The notes under the pieces were generated by a model that did not search any database, was not told the origin of the DNA, and saw only the letters and a program-made list of their open reading frames with translations. This document shows positions 22,101-35,167 of a stretch of 64,000 nucleotides of DNA, piece by piece. Source of the stretch: Numida meleagris. Its lineage: Eukaryota; Chordata; Aves; Galliformes; Numididae. Both the position numbers and the translations under genes were made by a program. Within the stretch, counting starts at the first letter, position 1. Every line of letters starts with the position of its first letter. The stretch covers positions 104,990,353 through 105,054,352 of the forward strand of contig NC_034410.1 in the NCBI RefSeq assembly GCF_002078875.1, written 5' to 3'.

Positions 22101-25100
22101 CTGCAAGCAAAGAGAGAGTTCTTCATCAGCTCAGGGCACTGATTCCATAAAAATTTCCAAAGGTACAAAATACAACACCATGATGAAATTTGTACAAAAC
22201 AATAGAAGGCATCCACCCCAAGAATGTATGTCTGATGATTTAACAGCAGAAACGGACACTTACTAGTAATTTTACATTATTTGATCTTGCAGATAATTGA
22301 GGAACAAAGCAGGAATGCTGGTCCCTTGGTGCCCCCCCCCCACCCATATATGTGCTTCTCTAAAATGAATCTGTTGAACGGGTGAAGTTGTCTGATATTT
22401 TCCTGGAATAAGCAGATGCTAGGGATCCTACTATGCCAGGAAACATTATAAAAACCTCAGCCCAGCTTTGTTCTGTTGGTAATGTTTCCACAAGAAGAGT
22501 CAGTGTGTTCAGTAGCTTTCTATTACACAGCAATGAACAAGCTGCATTTCCATACAGTTTTAAGTTTTTAAATTAAGGTCCTGCTGATTTAATGCCTTTT
22601 CCAAATGTATACGCTTAATTTCCTGTACAATGTCATTAGCAGCACAATCACACATTTTCTATTCATCTAATCAGGAAGCCCTTTGTTAACAAAGATCAAA
22701 ACTGTGGTATTAGGTTTGCAGTATCCTTTCTTTTTGGAGGTGCAGGAATTACTATAGACCAAACACAGTTGCAATATTCTTTTTTTTTTTCAATTTACAT
22801 TTTCCATCATAAGTATTAAAACACAGAAATAAGAGCTTATCTATACACAATATGCACATATTATTGTGCTGTGGCATACAGCACTATTGATATTATATGG
22901 TAAATGTAAACTTAGGCAGCATTAGTTATCATACCACATATAGTAGTTTTGGCCCAGTGACACCAGTAGGAAAAATGATGTCCTTGTTCAGCTCATCATA
23001 TGGGTACCTTAAATCTAGGTGAGGACAAATGGGGAGGTGATGTGCATGTACAGGCAGGGAACTTATTGCTTGACACGGATCAACAGAGCACTTAGGAAAC
23101 CAGTGCAGTGGGAAATCAATATGACTCAGGGCCAGCTCTTACTTTGTGCTCTTTTGCCAATGCCAAAAAAGAAAAAAAAAAGGCAGCCTATCTCACACTT
23201 GGATTATTTTGGGTGATATATCTTTCATTTCATTTGTTTTATTATCTTTTATTTTTCTCAGAATGCAGTTGTGCAGTACAGCATATGCAAATAACAATAA
23301 GAAATGCGCACAGCTTTGTTATTTAGGACACATTTTCTTAAAGATCAGGTGGGCTCATTTAAGCTTCTTGCTGAAGTTTTTGCCAAGGCAATGATGAATA
23401 AGTAAGGTTCGTTTTTAGTAAAGGTCAAATATCATTTTCATAGTCTGTGCTCTTACAAGTCATCTAAGTGAAGCAATTCTTAAATTGGGCAGCTAAGTAC
23501 AATGAAAGTTCATTAACTGTCGTTATTCGTTACTAGTAAACTTAACATAACTGGAAAGTAATCCTATACCATGTAATGCCTAAGAATTTATACTACCTAT
23601 AGATTCCCACTGTGGGATGAAAGAATGACCAAAATTTTTATCTTCTTAGTCCCCATACCATTCTTCTCTCATTCATTAATCTCAAACATTTTCCCATCTT
23701 AAAATCTCTCTCCAATCCTCTGAACTTCCCTGGCTTTTGTGGAAGCTTGTACTATAGAATGAATCTGGGTCTCCCACAAGTCAGCTGTCTCCCTTCGATG
23801 CCTCTGGGACCCCTCCTCTCAAGAAGAGGCTCCCCAAGACCAGTCTGCAGGGTCTTTAGTTCTTACCTAACCCAGTGTGCTATAATATTTTCAAATCAGG
23901 CCCAAGACAGAGGTTGAGTCAGGTTCTTCCTTCAGTCAATTTGAAGAGATGCAGCATTTATCAAAGATCTGTGTGCAGACAGCACGTGTGCATATTTTCC
24001 ATGTGTTACAACAAATGGTTTCCATTTTTTGAAAATACTTTGTTTATTTATCCTCCATATTGACACAAACAGGGCCAGCAGAGGAAGAAATTATATTTTA
24101 AGCTTTTCTGCTGTTTCCATGCATATAAACTACGCAATAAGACTTCCACACTTACGATGATAATTAAACCTCAGAAACTAAGGGCTTAATCCCAGCTCCC
24201 ACTTTACTCAATGGCAACATTCCCACTGTTGGGGGATTGGGCCCAAATGACCTAAACTACCATCTGCACCTCACAGGAAAGCTTTAGGGAAGCTTTCCCA
24301 GGACAGGAGGGTGGTATCTGGGCAACGCTGTCAGCACCTGAGGGAGCTTTTGTACTGAAATGGTGAAATCATCAACATCACAGCCATTCTCCTTGATCAT
24401 TTTCAGGGTCCGTCACAATCATGAATTACACACAGAAATCAAAACTAGGGCAATGAACAAGACCGCTATAAAAGGAAAGCACTAGAAAACTTCTGTCATA
24501 AGCCGTAATTCCTTATGAACACACATCTGTACAGGAGCTAACTTTCATAGATACAGTCAAAATTACGTGCCAGTGAGCGTGCTAATTTCTGGTAGTGACA
24601 GTCTTCACAAACTCCCTGAGCTTGCCAGGATGTAACAGGAAGAATTTGGCCCATCACACAGGCTGCCCAGATTGCTGCTTCCATTATTTTCACATGAACC
24701 TTTGTCTGCTGTTTTGCTTTAATCATGTGAAAATCACATCCTCTCCTTTTTCCATTTCCAGCCAGTGGAACACCTGCCTGCCCCACAAAAAGGGTATTTG
24801 AAGAGAAGTTTGTACGCCATGCTCAAACACAGCCCAGTGTGAGTTTTTAGCGTGTCAGTCAGTGAGTTAGAGGGAAAGGGTAAGGAGAAGCTAATCAGGA
24901 TGAAATGAGATTAAAGGCTGTCTAATTTTACAGCAACTGTGATCCATCAGCCACTGTGAAAGTGACAGTGGAAATGAATGATGGAGACAGACAGGTGGGG
25001 CTGTACATTTCACTGATTTATCCTCAAATGCACTGGGCCTTATTTTATTGAGTGAACATGACCGCATTTATCATGACTGTCATCTAAACCCACTTCCCTC

Positions 25101-25817
25101 CATTTAAAAAGGTCACTTTACTAGGAGGGAGTAGGATAGAGGCACTTTCAAAACAGATTTAAAATTTAATAACACGTGTTTATAATCCTGTGCGAGAATT
25201 CTCAACTTTATTAAAGTATGATTTAAAAAGAAGAAGTTAGGACTATTAAACAGACGAAAAGATAAAAAAAAACCCATGGTCATCTGATAAACATGCTCAG
25301 CTACCAAGGTGATAGGTGCCAGGGAATTACTTGAGACAGACATACGTGGGTTAGAATAAGCAAGCAGAACCCACATCTCCTAAGCCCCCGCCCCTCACAC
25401 ACTTTCCAAAACTCTGGTAGCTTTGTGCGTTCCCAGACCAAGAGAAGAAACAAGTCCAAGCAGTCCTAGATAAGACAATGTCTCCACCAGCCCTTTTCTT
25501 GTAAAATTTCGACACTCCCTAAAGTGGGAAGAATTTTTCATGTGCAGATATGCAACAGAAAGCACTTCCCAGGTTGAAACCAAACCTCTGATCTACACTG
25601 GAGAATGATCTGGAAGGCAGAAGAGTCCAAGGTAATGCTCATGAATCAAAACCCTCTCAACCATAACGGCTGTGGTCAGCCAGATGCCATCATTCTCCAA
25701 AGGCATCTCCAATTTTTGAATGGGAAGAATTTGAGTGATATATCACACTAAGCCCACAAACAATATTGTCTGCTGTTTGCCTTATCCAGTTCTATTTAGT
25801 TTCTGCCAAGAACTGTA

Positions 25818-27110
25818 CGTGGGTCGCTCTGAAAGTAATCCCTCCTATTTATTTCCATGGAAACTACAACATATACAAGGAGTACAGTAACACTATTTGA
25901 TAGAGCAAATATTCAGTTACAAAATACTACTTTTCAACATTGTCACTACCACGAGCTATGCATTTTTGCCAGCGATGAACAAAAGTCTGCATGGCAGCTC
26001 ATACAAATCTGCACCAGTTGAGGTGACCCACTGTTATACAGCTGCTACGACAGTGCTGTTGCTAGGAAATTGCTGCCCACACCATTCATATTTCATTGGC
26101 CCAAACATATGGAAATCAGAAGATACCAAATCTGGACTATACAGTGGGTGTGGTAGGACAGTCCAGTCAAGACTGGCAATGTGCTTCATGACCTTCAAAA
26201 TAGTATGGGGTCTGGCATTACTGTGTTTCAAGAGAAGGGTTGCCTTCTTCTCTGGTTTGACCCTGGAAGTCTGAGCCTTCAGCTTAGTCAGCATCACAGT
26301 GTAGTTGTCAGAGCTGATGGCTGGTCTGGGCTCCAAGAAATCCAGAAGGATCACCCCTTTCCTATCCCAAAAGACAGTGTACATCACTTTACCCGCTGAG
26401 GGTTGTGTCTTGAATGGGGAATTCACATGTCACCACTCCATGGACTGCTGTTTTGACTCCAGCTCACAGTGATGATATGACATCTCTTAATCAGTAATGA
26501 TGTGATCCAGGAAACTGCCAATTTCAGTCTCGTATTGGTTCAAGAGGTCCTGACAAACTTGCATATGGTGTTCTTTCTGTTCCTTTGTAAGCAGTCATAG
26601 GACCCACCTGGCACAAACTTTGCGATATTCCAACATCGACACAATTGTTTCCAATGCATTGAAGCTGATATTCAGCTCTATACGTAGTTCCTTGACTGCA
26701 GTCTGCTGATTCACATGTATGAGCTGATTGAGACACTCTTCATTTTGTGACATGCATAGCTAGCTTGTCTTTGACACTGCTGTCACCACTGCTGAAATGC
26801 ACCACCCACCCCTCACTGTGCTCACGTCCACTGGTTGGTCTCCATAAACCATAGTCTCCATAACCAAGGGTGATGTCAATGAGTGCCATTTTTCCACATG
26901 AAGGAATTCAGTGACACACCCTTCCTTCATACGCACTTCCATGTCTGATGCCATTCTGTCAGACTGCCCCTCTGCTGCCATTTGTCACATGGCAACAAAA
27001 TGTAATGGAATATTGGTGTGAAGGTTCCATCTCTACTGCCATACCACCAGCTTCTACTGTCATGGGTCAACACAGCAAAATAGGAGGCATTACTTTCAGA
27101 GCAGCCCTTG
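25818..27110 (-). mobile_element. Mariner DNA transposon, Galluhop-like
   Basis: A 1,293-bp element flanked by TA on both sides (25816-25817 and 27111-27112), the mariner target duplication. Its inverted termini match over about 30 bp: CGTGGGTCGCTCTGAAAGTA at the left and, reverse-complemented, CAAGGGCTGCTCTGAAAGTA at the right. The length, termini and transposase remnants fit Galluhop (Mariner1_GG) of birds. The transposase lies on the minus strand and is broken. The insertion is inside the 27.8-kb KLHL14 intron. Confidence 0.92.
25960..26985 (-). pseudogene. Mariner transposase, inactivated
   Basis: Fragments in order along the minus strand are an N-terminal EFLHVEKWHSLT and VYGDQPVDVSTVR segment near 26780-26950, a middle part in shifted frames, and a C-terminal part (26034-26426) with TVFWDRKGVILLDFLEP, SNARPHT and YSPDL. 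In the catalytic core, the aspartate of the family HDNARPH motif is a serine here (KHSNARPH). The spacing to the last aspartate (in SSDF) is still that of the D34D class. Where the first catalytic aspartate is expected, the aligned frame has TAA at 26487-26489, and a further in-frame TGA lies at 26430-26432. It is a dead copy. Confidence 0.85.
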
Positions 27111-30100
27111 TACATTTAGGAAATTATATCTGGTTGTTCTCTATACATTATCCAAGGGCCACTGATTCCTCACTTTGATACTAACTAGAAGAGAAAAAGA
27201 GAGAATAGGAATGGCATTTCTAAAAACAGAAAGAGAGATAAGCTCTGGTCCCAGGTGATCTGAAAGTTGTGATACAGCCCACAACCATGTCCCTGCTCTG
27301 CTAAAAACTCTTTTCAGAAACTGCATTTGATTCTTCTATTCAAAGATTAAAAAAAAAAAATCCATAGATTTTTCACAACCCTGAAACATTCAGCTACCTG
27401 GGATGTAGGAGATACTGTGATGAAAGCCAAGAAATCTCTTCCTAAGATGCTACATAGCTTGAGCACAGCCCTTTCAAGACTCAGCACACACCAAAAAGTC
27501 ATGCTTATCATCTCTAATGAACTGTGCAGATGATGCAAGAGAAGAGTGTGCTTCCAAGACCAGGATATCATTACCAGAAAATATAAGGAGGTAATAATGG
27601 CCTTCCACAATATTAGCTGCCTAACTTGTTGGCTGCATAATATTCAACAAATGCTGCTTGAAAACTGGGTATTTTCATGTCTCTCCAGAGGGCAGAGTAC
27701 CGTGAGAAGATGTTTCATTCCCATACAGGAGGCACCTGCAAACTCACTGTAGGAGAATGTGATTTGCTTATGGCAGAGACATAACATTTTGTTTCCGATC
27801 CGCTCCCAAAAATGTTAGCCAGAGGACAGCTGGTTCAATTACTTGCTGTAAGGAGAGCAAGTAATACTGTTTGCCTTTTCTTTGGTTCATAAATCATTTG
27901 CATGAAGACCATGCATTTGCTACTGCATGTTACTTGCTATTACTCACCAAGAGGTTATATAAATAAATGCTAGAATTCCTCTGTGAATTGTTCACTTCAA
28001 TTGTTAGTTATTTAATAACTGTGGGGAAAGACTGACCACAATAAGTATGAAATTCTAGCCTCAGTGAACTGACTTTTGAAGGCATCAGGTTCTCACCCAC
28101 TGGTGTTTTCTGCTCAAAAGATAATGAAAAAATGTTAAAAGAGGAGAACAATGAAGAGTAAACGGCACATACCTCTTTTAACGTACCTGCAGTCAAACTG
28201 CACTCTGCCATCTCAAATTAAAGCAAACAGTTGTTATGTATTTTTCCCAGTATCACATCAGTGCCAGTCTGGAGCCTGAGCTTAACTCAGTGTAGGAAGC
28301 CTGGGACAATCCAGCAGCATTCATCAAGAGCAGAAATCCTAAGATGTCGAGGCTAAAGCATTGTGCCTCAGAGTCATCTCCTAAGGCAACCAACTGGAAT
28401 AGCTATGGTCCAGCTGAACCACGGAGAGGTCTACCAGCTCCACTAGACTTTTCCCAACCTCTTCATATCCACGCTAGTTCTGCATTAACTCCATTCAAAC
28501 CATCGCAGGTACAACGGGCAGAGGCCAGCAGAGTTCATCCAGGACACAGCCTCTGCTTCACTGGGATTGCAAGGGAGCAAAGGTAAAATGAAAACCTAAA
28601 TTTAAAATCTACCTTCAATTCAAAGTACTAAAGAAAGTGATCTGAGCAGATAGAGGTCCCTGGATCAATTTACAACATAGTGAAAGATATTTCATATTAA
28701 TGACGATATTTCATATTCTGAATGTATTCCACATTAATGAAAATATTTTTCATTTAGATGTCAGGAGTTATTATTTTGATACATTCTTTGGAATAACATG
28801 AGACAGGCTTCTTCAGCAGGGTTCCCAGTTTAATTGTTTTGACAGACTAATTTTTTCTTATGTGAGCATCTACAATAAGACATTTAAGCCCATGCTGAAG
28901 CACCAGACTAGACAAAAGTAGCATCAGGAACAGCTGGCATGCACAGCTCCCTTCAAATAAATTGTTTTAAAGTTACTGAGATGCAAGTTCTAAGTACAGA
29001 CCTGTCTACTTCCATGAGTAAAATTCACCCTATGGCAGAAAGTTTAACTGGGTTTTCAGAAGCACGCATATTTGACTGTCTGCAAGAGCAAGTTTTACCC
29101 AGATGTTTTGAAAGCTGCAAGCGCAAATTCGTATTTTATTTGAGTAATAAAAATAAGGCTGCCCACTTGGATCAACAGTGTTTCCATCAAGTAGGAAAAT
29201 CCTGCATTTGCATGTTAGTGCCAGTACCAAAGTCCTGACACAATCATCACTGTGCATAGCAAACCTATGCACACTGCGCAGTGCTCCTCCATTCCCTTCC
29301 CAAATGGAAATAACTCCCTTCAGCTGAGTTGCTGACACAGCGCCTGAGAAACCCATGTAAATGAATACACTCAACTTCTTGTCATGAAGCGGAGCAGTGG
29401 GATCTACTGTGTGGTCCTACGGGAACGTTAAAAATGACAGTTTTTGGAGCCATGAACAGTTCCTCTTGCTTTGTTATCCTATACTAACATGCCAACCTGC
29501 TGCCCAAGCCCACCCAGGTCCTCTCTATGACTGGCCTGGCCCAGAGTCAGACAGCTTATCATGCAACACTTTTTGTCCACCATGGTGAGTTATGCAATGT
29601 TACCTCAGTGACAGCTGTTTCCCAATAGAATATGCTGTGTACCTACTCAGGCCTGGATTTATGGTCTCTAAAGTAGAGCCCGACATATATTACTGTTAAA
29701 TGACATCTCGTCACATCATAATAGTCTCATGATGAAACATTCATGTGTGACACTTCACACAACAAAATCTCCTCATGGAGGAAATGATGAATAGTCCCCG
29801 ATGGGATAAAACCACAACAGAGTTGCTAGAAAGCTCCAGAAAGAAATACTGTTTTGCCCCACTGGAGACTCAGATCCTCTAAGATAGCTGATCAAGGACA
29901 CGCACTCCCTCTTCCAGCAGTACCATGGGAAGAAAGGCCTTCACCAGAAGCAGCGGGTTAAGGCCCAACTGCTTTTGTCCAGTTGCATCCATTTGTGAGT
30001 CAGTTTCTTTCCGACCCCGAGACACGTGCATTCTCCTAGTCCCCTCTGCAGGTATTATTCCAAGCTCAGACTAACCACAAACACTCCTCATGTTTTCCTC

Positions 30101-32366
30101 ATGGGATCCAATCAGTGATGCTCATGGACCTACATCGGTAAAAGAACTCATCAAATGCAGCAAAACCTTACCAGTGTCCAAAATACTGAATCTTTCATCA
30201 TTTTCTCCCTTGGTCTCAGTATTTCCTATCCTATTCTCCATCCTCTTTCTCTACTAACACATTTTTCAGAAGAATCTAAGGTTTTTTTTTCTTTCCAGTA
30301 AGTCTTGGAGTCATTCTAGAAGAGGAACAACATGATTTTCTATTTGCAAAATTCCACAATGAGAGAGGGCCATGCCATTGTTTCATCATAAGAGAACTGT
30401 ATTTTCCATACAATTCAGTCATAATAGCTAAAATTGCAGCCTTCAGAACTGCACTGCTAAGAATTTTGGGAAGTACAGCAGAAACAGAAACTTCCACATA
30501 GTTTTAAGTTAATATATCTAGGCTGCCTAACATTCGGGAATCCTTGTCAGTGGTCACAGGAATGCTCCCAGTTCATCTTTAATGGACAGGCCACTCAGAT
30601 AATTGGTGCTGAGGGCCACACTTACACTTACTGGCCCTGACCAGCCTGCTGTCTCCACCAACACAGCTACCCATGGGCCAAGGAGCCCCATTTCAGCTTG
30701 GGTCTGGGCACCCAGTTCTGGTCTGAGTTATGCAGTAGGTGTGCCCGCTCCCAGCCCTGCCTCTGGCCCTGTCTCCTGGATTGATCTCAGACCTATGCTG
30801 TAGGTATTCAGTGTCTTGGATGGATGCTGTGTAGGTACACAGTAGCATGTGTCCAGTCCTATGGCCTCATCTCCTGGATGGAATTTGTTATGGCCTGTCC
30901 TCTTGGAGCTAGCAGCCCTCACTGAACTGACACATACCTGTAGGCAAAAATGTTCCCGTCCGAGCAAGGACTGCAGCCCAGACTTTCCCCTTTCTACAAA
31001 TCCCTATTAACAGCATGAGAAAAGCACAACAACAGAGTTGCCCTAGAAGAAATGAATGCTCTCATTATCATCAAAGTCAGGTTCAAATGCCAGGAATCAA
31101 GGGTATTACTGTTGACACATTTTTAAGTAAGACAGAAATAAATATAATTTATAATATTCATCTTGCTCAGGGTGGACAAAAAAGCCAACTCTAAAATGTA
31201 CTAAACACAGAAGGACACGCTGGAATAAATCCACACAAACTCGAGACCATTTTCTCCAACAGAAATGAGGTTTAAATATTTTCCTAGACCTATGCCCACA
31301 GATGGAGTCCCAAGGAAGGCGAATGGCAGACCCATGGATAATTCAGAGAAATAAATTTGGCCTGGGTAGCAAAATTATGTAAAATTGGCCGAGACCACTT
31401 ATTTTGTACATCTGCACAGAGAAAATGAAATGAGAATGTATATTAAAAAAATATCCAGGAATAGATATGGACTAAATTAATATTAGATTTCTTGTTCTTT
31501 CTATAATAACAGTACTGCTTAATATTTTCAGAAAAAAATGCTATTAAAAATGTGTTTTAATGCCTAATCCTGAAGATAAGAAAAATTCACTACACATGAG
31601 CATTCATACCAGATATTTTGTTCTGTCACCTCAAAAAACTCTTTGTGAATTTAGAAATTTTCCAGACGGGAAACAGAAGCAAAACAATGTATCTTAAAAT
31701 TAAATATGGAGCTAAATATCACAGCACGAGTAGCTGCTATTCAAATCAAGTGGTGTCAAAATTCACAGAGTAAACCATGTTCACACAGAATCATCAATAA
31801 TTCACAAATCACATGCATGCATGGTCATGGACTACTGATGAATAGGATGAAAGGTCAGGTTAATTTAAACGCTGACTATGTTGTTCAGGATTGGAAGTGC
31901 ACATTATAGTAAATTAAAATTATTTGTTACGATTAATCACAAATACTTAAAAGATACATAGCTAAGTATCCTCAGCTGGCTTGCAATCTTTGCTGAAGAA
32001 GCTCATTTGCATACTATTGTTCATGACTTTTACTTAGTCTGGTGAAGGAAAATGAGGATGAGACAAAAATAAAACCAGGACCCATTGTGCTGGCAACCAT
32101 GGTGTGGACAAGGTCCTGGTGGAGCCTGGATGAAATTCAAGAAGAGAATGAAAATGAAAAGAACAGACAGGGATAGGTCAGGTCATGTCAGAGGAGGTGT
32201 GGCAAAAGAGACCAGGACTGGAGGAGCATCACATACCGACCCACAGCACCAAATCCTGGACTTTTGACACTCCTCTGCTGTTAGCAAATCTTGGGCGAAA
32301 ACTTGTATTGTTTGCACTCCCTGGCTCCCAGGGCACCTAGCCTCCACTGTCTTTGGTTACTGCCTT

Positions 32367-32400
32367 AAATCAAAAATCAAAAATCAAAAATCAAAAATCA
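32367..32400. repeat. (CAAAAAT)n microsatellite
   Basis: Nearly five perfect copies of the 7-bp unit CAAAAAT in the large KLHL14 intron. No other feature is attached. Confidence 0.9.
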
Positions 32401-33917
32401 GAGATGTCTACAGCATATCTACAAAACCAGCCTATGCGATGCGCCTGTTTCTCAGCACACCTTGAAAAAGCAACATCACATTCAGGTCTTACTGAGTAGA
32501 TGTGGGGCACTTAGGTTATGGACTACCAGTATGATAGGCAGCAGCGCACACTTCCTCCAGTACCTATTAATGCTGCTACAGCCTAACTGTGATAATTTCC
32601 AGCCACCCATCTTGCTGAGGGCTCAGTTCCACTAACACCAGAGACCTGCAGACAAAAAGATGATGGAGCAGAACATGAGGCCATGAGAAGAAGGGAAGGA
32701 GTGATGTATCAGCAGCAGTGCAAGCTTGCATCAGCTTGTCCTAGTTATGGAACCACAGCTCCAGCACATCGTACCAAACCATTCGACTGGACACCATTCA
32801 ATGCTGTGGTCCTGTCCCTCTCACAGACCAGGCAGGCAACCCAGGGACCTCTTCATGCTAGCACAGTTTCTCCTTGGCACTCCTCAGTGAGCCCTTTCAA
32901 AGCAATAATCTGATAGAAGAATAACACAGAAAACAAGAAAGGATAGTTTCATTTTGATTTAATGCACTAAGCCAGCTCACTTGGGAGTTGAACAAGTTCC
33001 AGCACTGACGTGAAGGAGACAAGATCATGGGATGGGGTTTGGGTCCAAAGAAACTTGAAAAAACAGCAACATCTTAATGCACCATATAACCATAGCCCAC
33101 GTGCAGGGGATGGGGCTGCCCTATGAGTGAACTATGTCATGCTGAAAAAGACTTCAGATTATAATAGGCTGCTTCACTTCTGAGGTTCAGAATCTTGTCC
33201 CTGCCTGTGCCACACTCTTACTGCAGAGCTAGGCAAGTCCCTAAAGCTAACTTTGTCCACAGCTACCTGCTTCCCCTATCCTGAGAACAGCCACTGTGAG
33301 TGTTTGACCCCTGTGTCAGATATGCCAGAGCGTTCTGTGTGTACTGTTGTAGCTGAAGTAGCTTGGAGAGGCATTCAGGAAAGCAAGGTCTGAAGGGGTC
33401 TTGAAACTGGCCTCTCAAAGTAAAGGGTACCTTTGACCTGGATCTCATTTCACCCCTGTTCCTCACCTGCAAAACTGGAACAGTGCCTGACTATGCTCTT
33501 CACAAAGAGGATGGGGCAAAAAAATACACTAACAAATGCCAATGAAGCAGTCAGACCCTGTTGTGAACACTAGGAAGAAAACCTTGGGGAAAAATTCCGT
33601 CTTCAGAAAAAGATTTTAGCAATGAATGATAGACTGGATCTACTTGCTGAACAACAGAGAAAGAATACTGTGAGCAGAAATTCAGCACAGTCCCTTCTGT
33701 GCACTGACACATGACAAAGAATAGCACGTGTTATCAGTAGAGATTGTATCTTAATGCTTATGCAAACAGAGGCCAAATTAAGGTTGCAGAAGCAGCTTAA
33801 TTCTCACATTTCCCAATTCAGAGGGCTTGATGTCACCAGCTTTCTAATGTTCTTTTCAAGCGACCTGTGCTCAGTGCAACTCATTTGTGTGTGATACACT
33901 CTTGCTTTGACAGACAG

Positions 33918-34004
33918 ATGAGTGCTTCTGTACCCGGCAGCTGCTCCAGCATTTCTGGATCACCCACCTCGGGGCTGCAGAGTCCAAAGCACATTGAGTT
34001 CATG
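33918..34004 (+). other. Possible exon on the strand opposite KLHL14
   Basis: An 87-base segment is bounded on the left by a polypyrimidine stretch and two tandem AG acceptors (CTTGCTTTGACAGACAG) and on the right by a near-consensus donor, CATG|GTAAGA. It is open in one frame across its whole length and reads MSASVPGSCSSISGSPTSGL, then QSPKHIEFM, a serine-rich peptide of 29 residues. The segment is more GC-rich than its surroundings. I do not recognise the peptide, and no partner exon was found. It may be an exon of an antisense transcript, a decoy exon or chance. Confidence 0.25.
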
Positions 34005-34732
34005 GTAAGAGTTGCAGGAGCCCTCCTCCTCTTGTCGCATTTCTTCCTCGCCTGTCTCCCTTCCAGCCGGTAGTTGTATGCTAAGCCACTAGATGGTGTG
34101 CACTGTTCTCGCCTTCCCCCACCCCCTGGAAAAGCATTTCCATCATATTTTGGCTTTAGGTTTTACAGCCAACCAAAAACAAAGAGGTGAAACGCAGCAC
34201 AAAAAAAGACATAGCCAGCTTCCTCCCAAGCAGTTAACTTCTGTTTGTTCCTCACATTCAGTGTGAAAGGAAGGAAATCACAAGCAGTACAGAAAAAAAA
34301 ACAACAGAACAACAAATGCTTTGTGCATTGATCCTGCTGGATGCTGAGCCCCTCCATCTCCACTAGCTGTGATGGGCGCTGGGAGTGCTCAGGCTCTGGC
34401 AAGGTTATCAGTCATACCTACTTTGCCTTGTCTTGACTCAGCTCCCCAAACCCAGACTGCATGAGAATCACTCAGCGATTTCTCTGGCAGTCCACACACA
34501 TCCGCTTTTCTACTCCACATGCCAGTCCCAGTGAAATACAGTGGGCACGGTTCCCTTCCCTGCCAATACACCGCCAAATCTCTCACCCTCTCTTTTTCTC
34601 TCTTCTAATAATGATCTGGAAGCAGCATGCTTGCTTTTGACAAAGAGTGCTTACTCATTACAGGAGTAGGGAAGGGAAAAGAGGCTCCAAGGAAACTGTG
34701 AGACAAGAAAATAACCTAAAGAACCACTCTAA

Positions 34733-34775
34733 GACAGTCCTGTGTCTCCTTTTCTAAAGGAGACACAGGACTGTC
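34733..34775. repeat. Perfect 20-bp inverted repeat with 3-base loop
   Basis: The left arm GACAGTCCTGTGTCTCCTTT (34733-34752) is followed by TCT and then by its exact reverse complement, AAAGGAGACACAGGACTGTC (34756-34775). There are no mismatches. A smaller stem, CCTAAAC TCCT GTTTAGG, follows at about 34788-34805. It is intronic, with no link to a known repeat that I can see. Confidence 0.95.
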
Positions 34776-35146
34776 CTCAAGGATAATCCTAAACTCCTGT
34801 TTAGGTAAGCCATAATTACAGCTAACATCTCATCTCCCGAAAGAACTTTTTTTTGTGCTAAGGCACTCAAAAGCTGAAGTGTGTCTATTCCATAAGGAAT
34901 GTGCAGAGGGAAAGAACATCATCCATCCCCGTAACACTAATTATTATGAATCTGCAAGCAAAGTACAATGGAGCACCCCTTCCCAACGTCCAGCCTCTTT
35001 CAGCCTCCCATGAAATGCAAGCATCCCGTATCACTGCTACAGCACCATGTCCCAGACCTGCCCTTCAAGCTCCTGCAAACTTCTCTTCCTTTTCTAAGCA
35101 GTCAAGAGAAGGCGAGCAAAAAACCAGGATCGTTTTGAAGCTGGTC

Positions 35147-35167
35147 TTTTTTTTTTTTTTTTTTTTT
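35147..35167. repeat. Poly-T tract (21 bases)
   Basis: An uninterrupted T run on the plus strand, followed by AAATCC. No LINE or retrocopy 5' to it was recognised on the minus strand, so it is recorded only as a homopolymer. Confidence 0.85.

Noticed and set aside
30600..30960. GC-richer segment with open frames on both strands
   Set aside because: Considered as an LTR or CR1 piece, but no terminal repeat, CR1 block or protein motif could be matched.
33160..33490. Two MIR-like pieces (CTAGGCAAGTCCCTAAAGCT, and CTGTTCCTCACCTGCAAAAC)
   Set aside because: Each matches only a short part of the MIR pattern and they are about 200 bp apart, more than one element would span. Too weak to call by eye.
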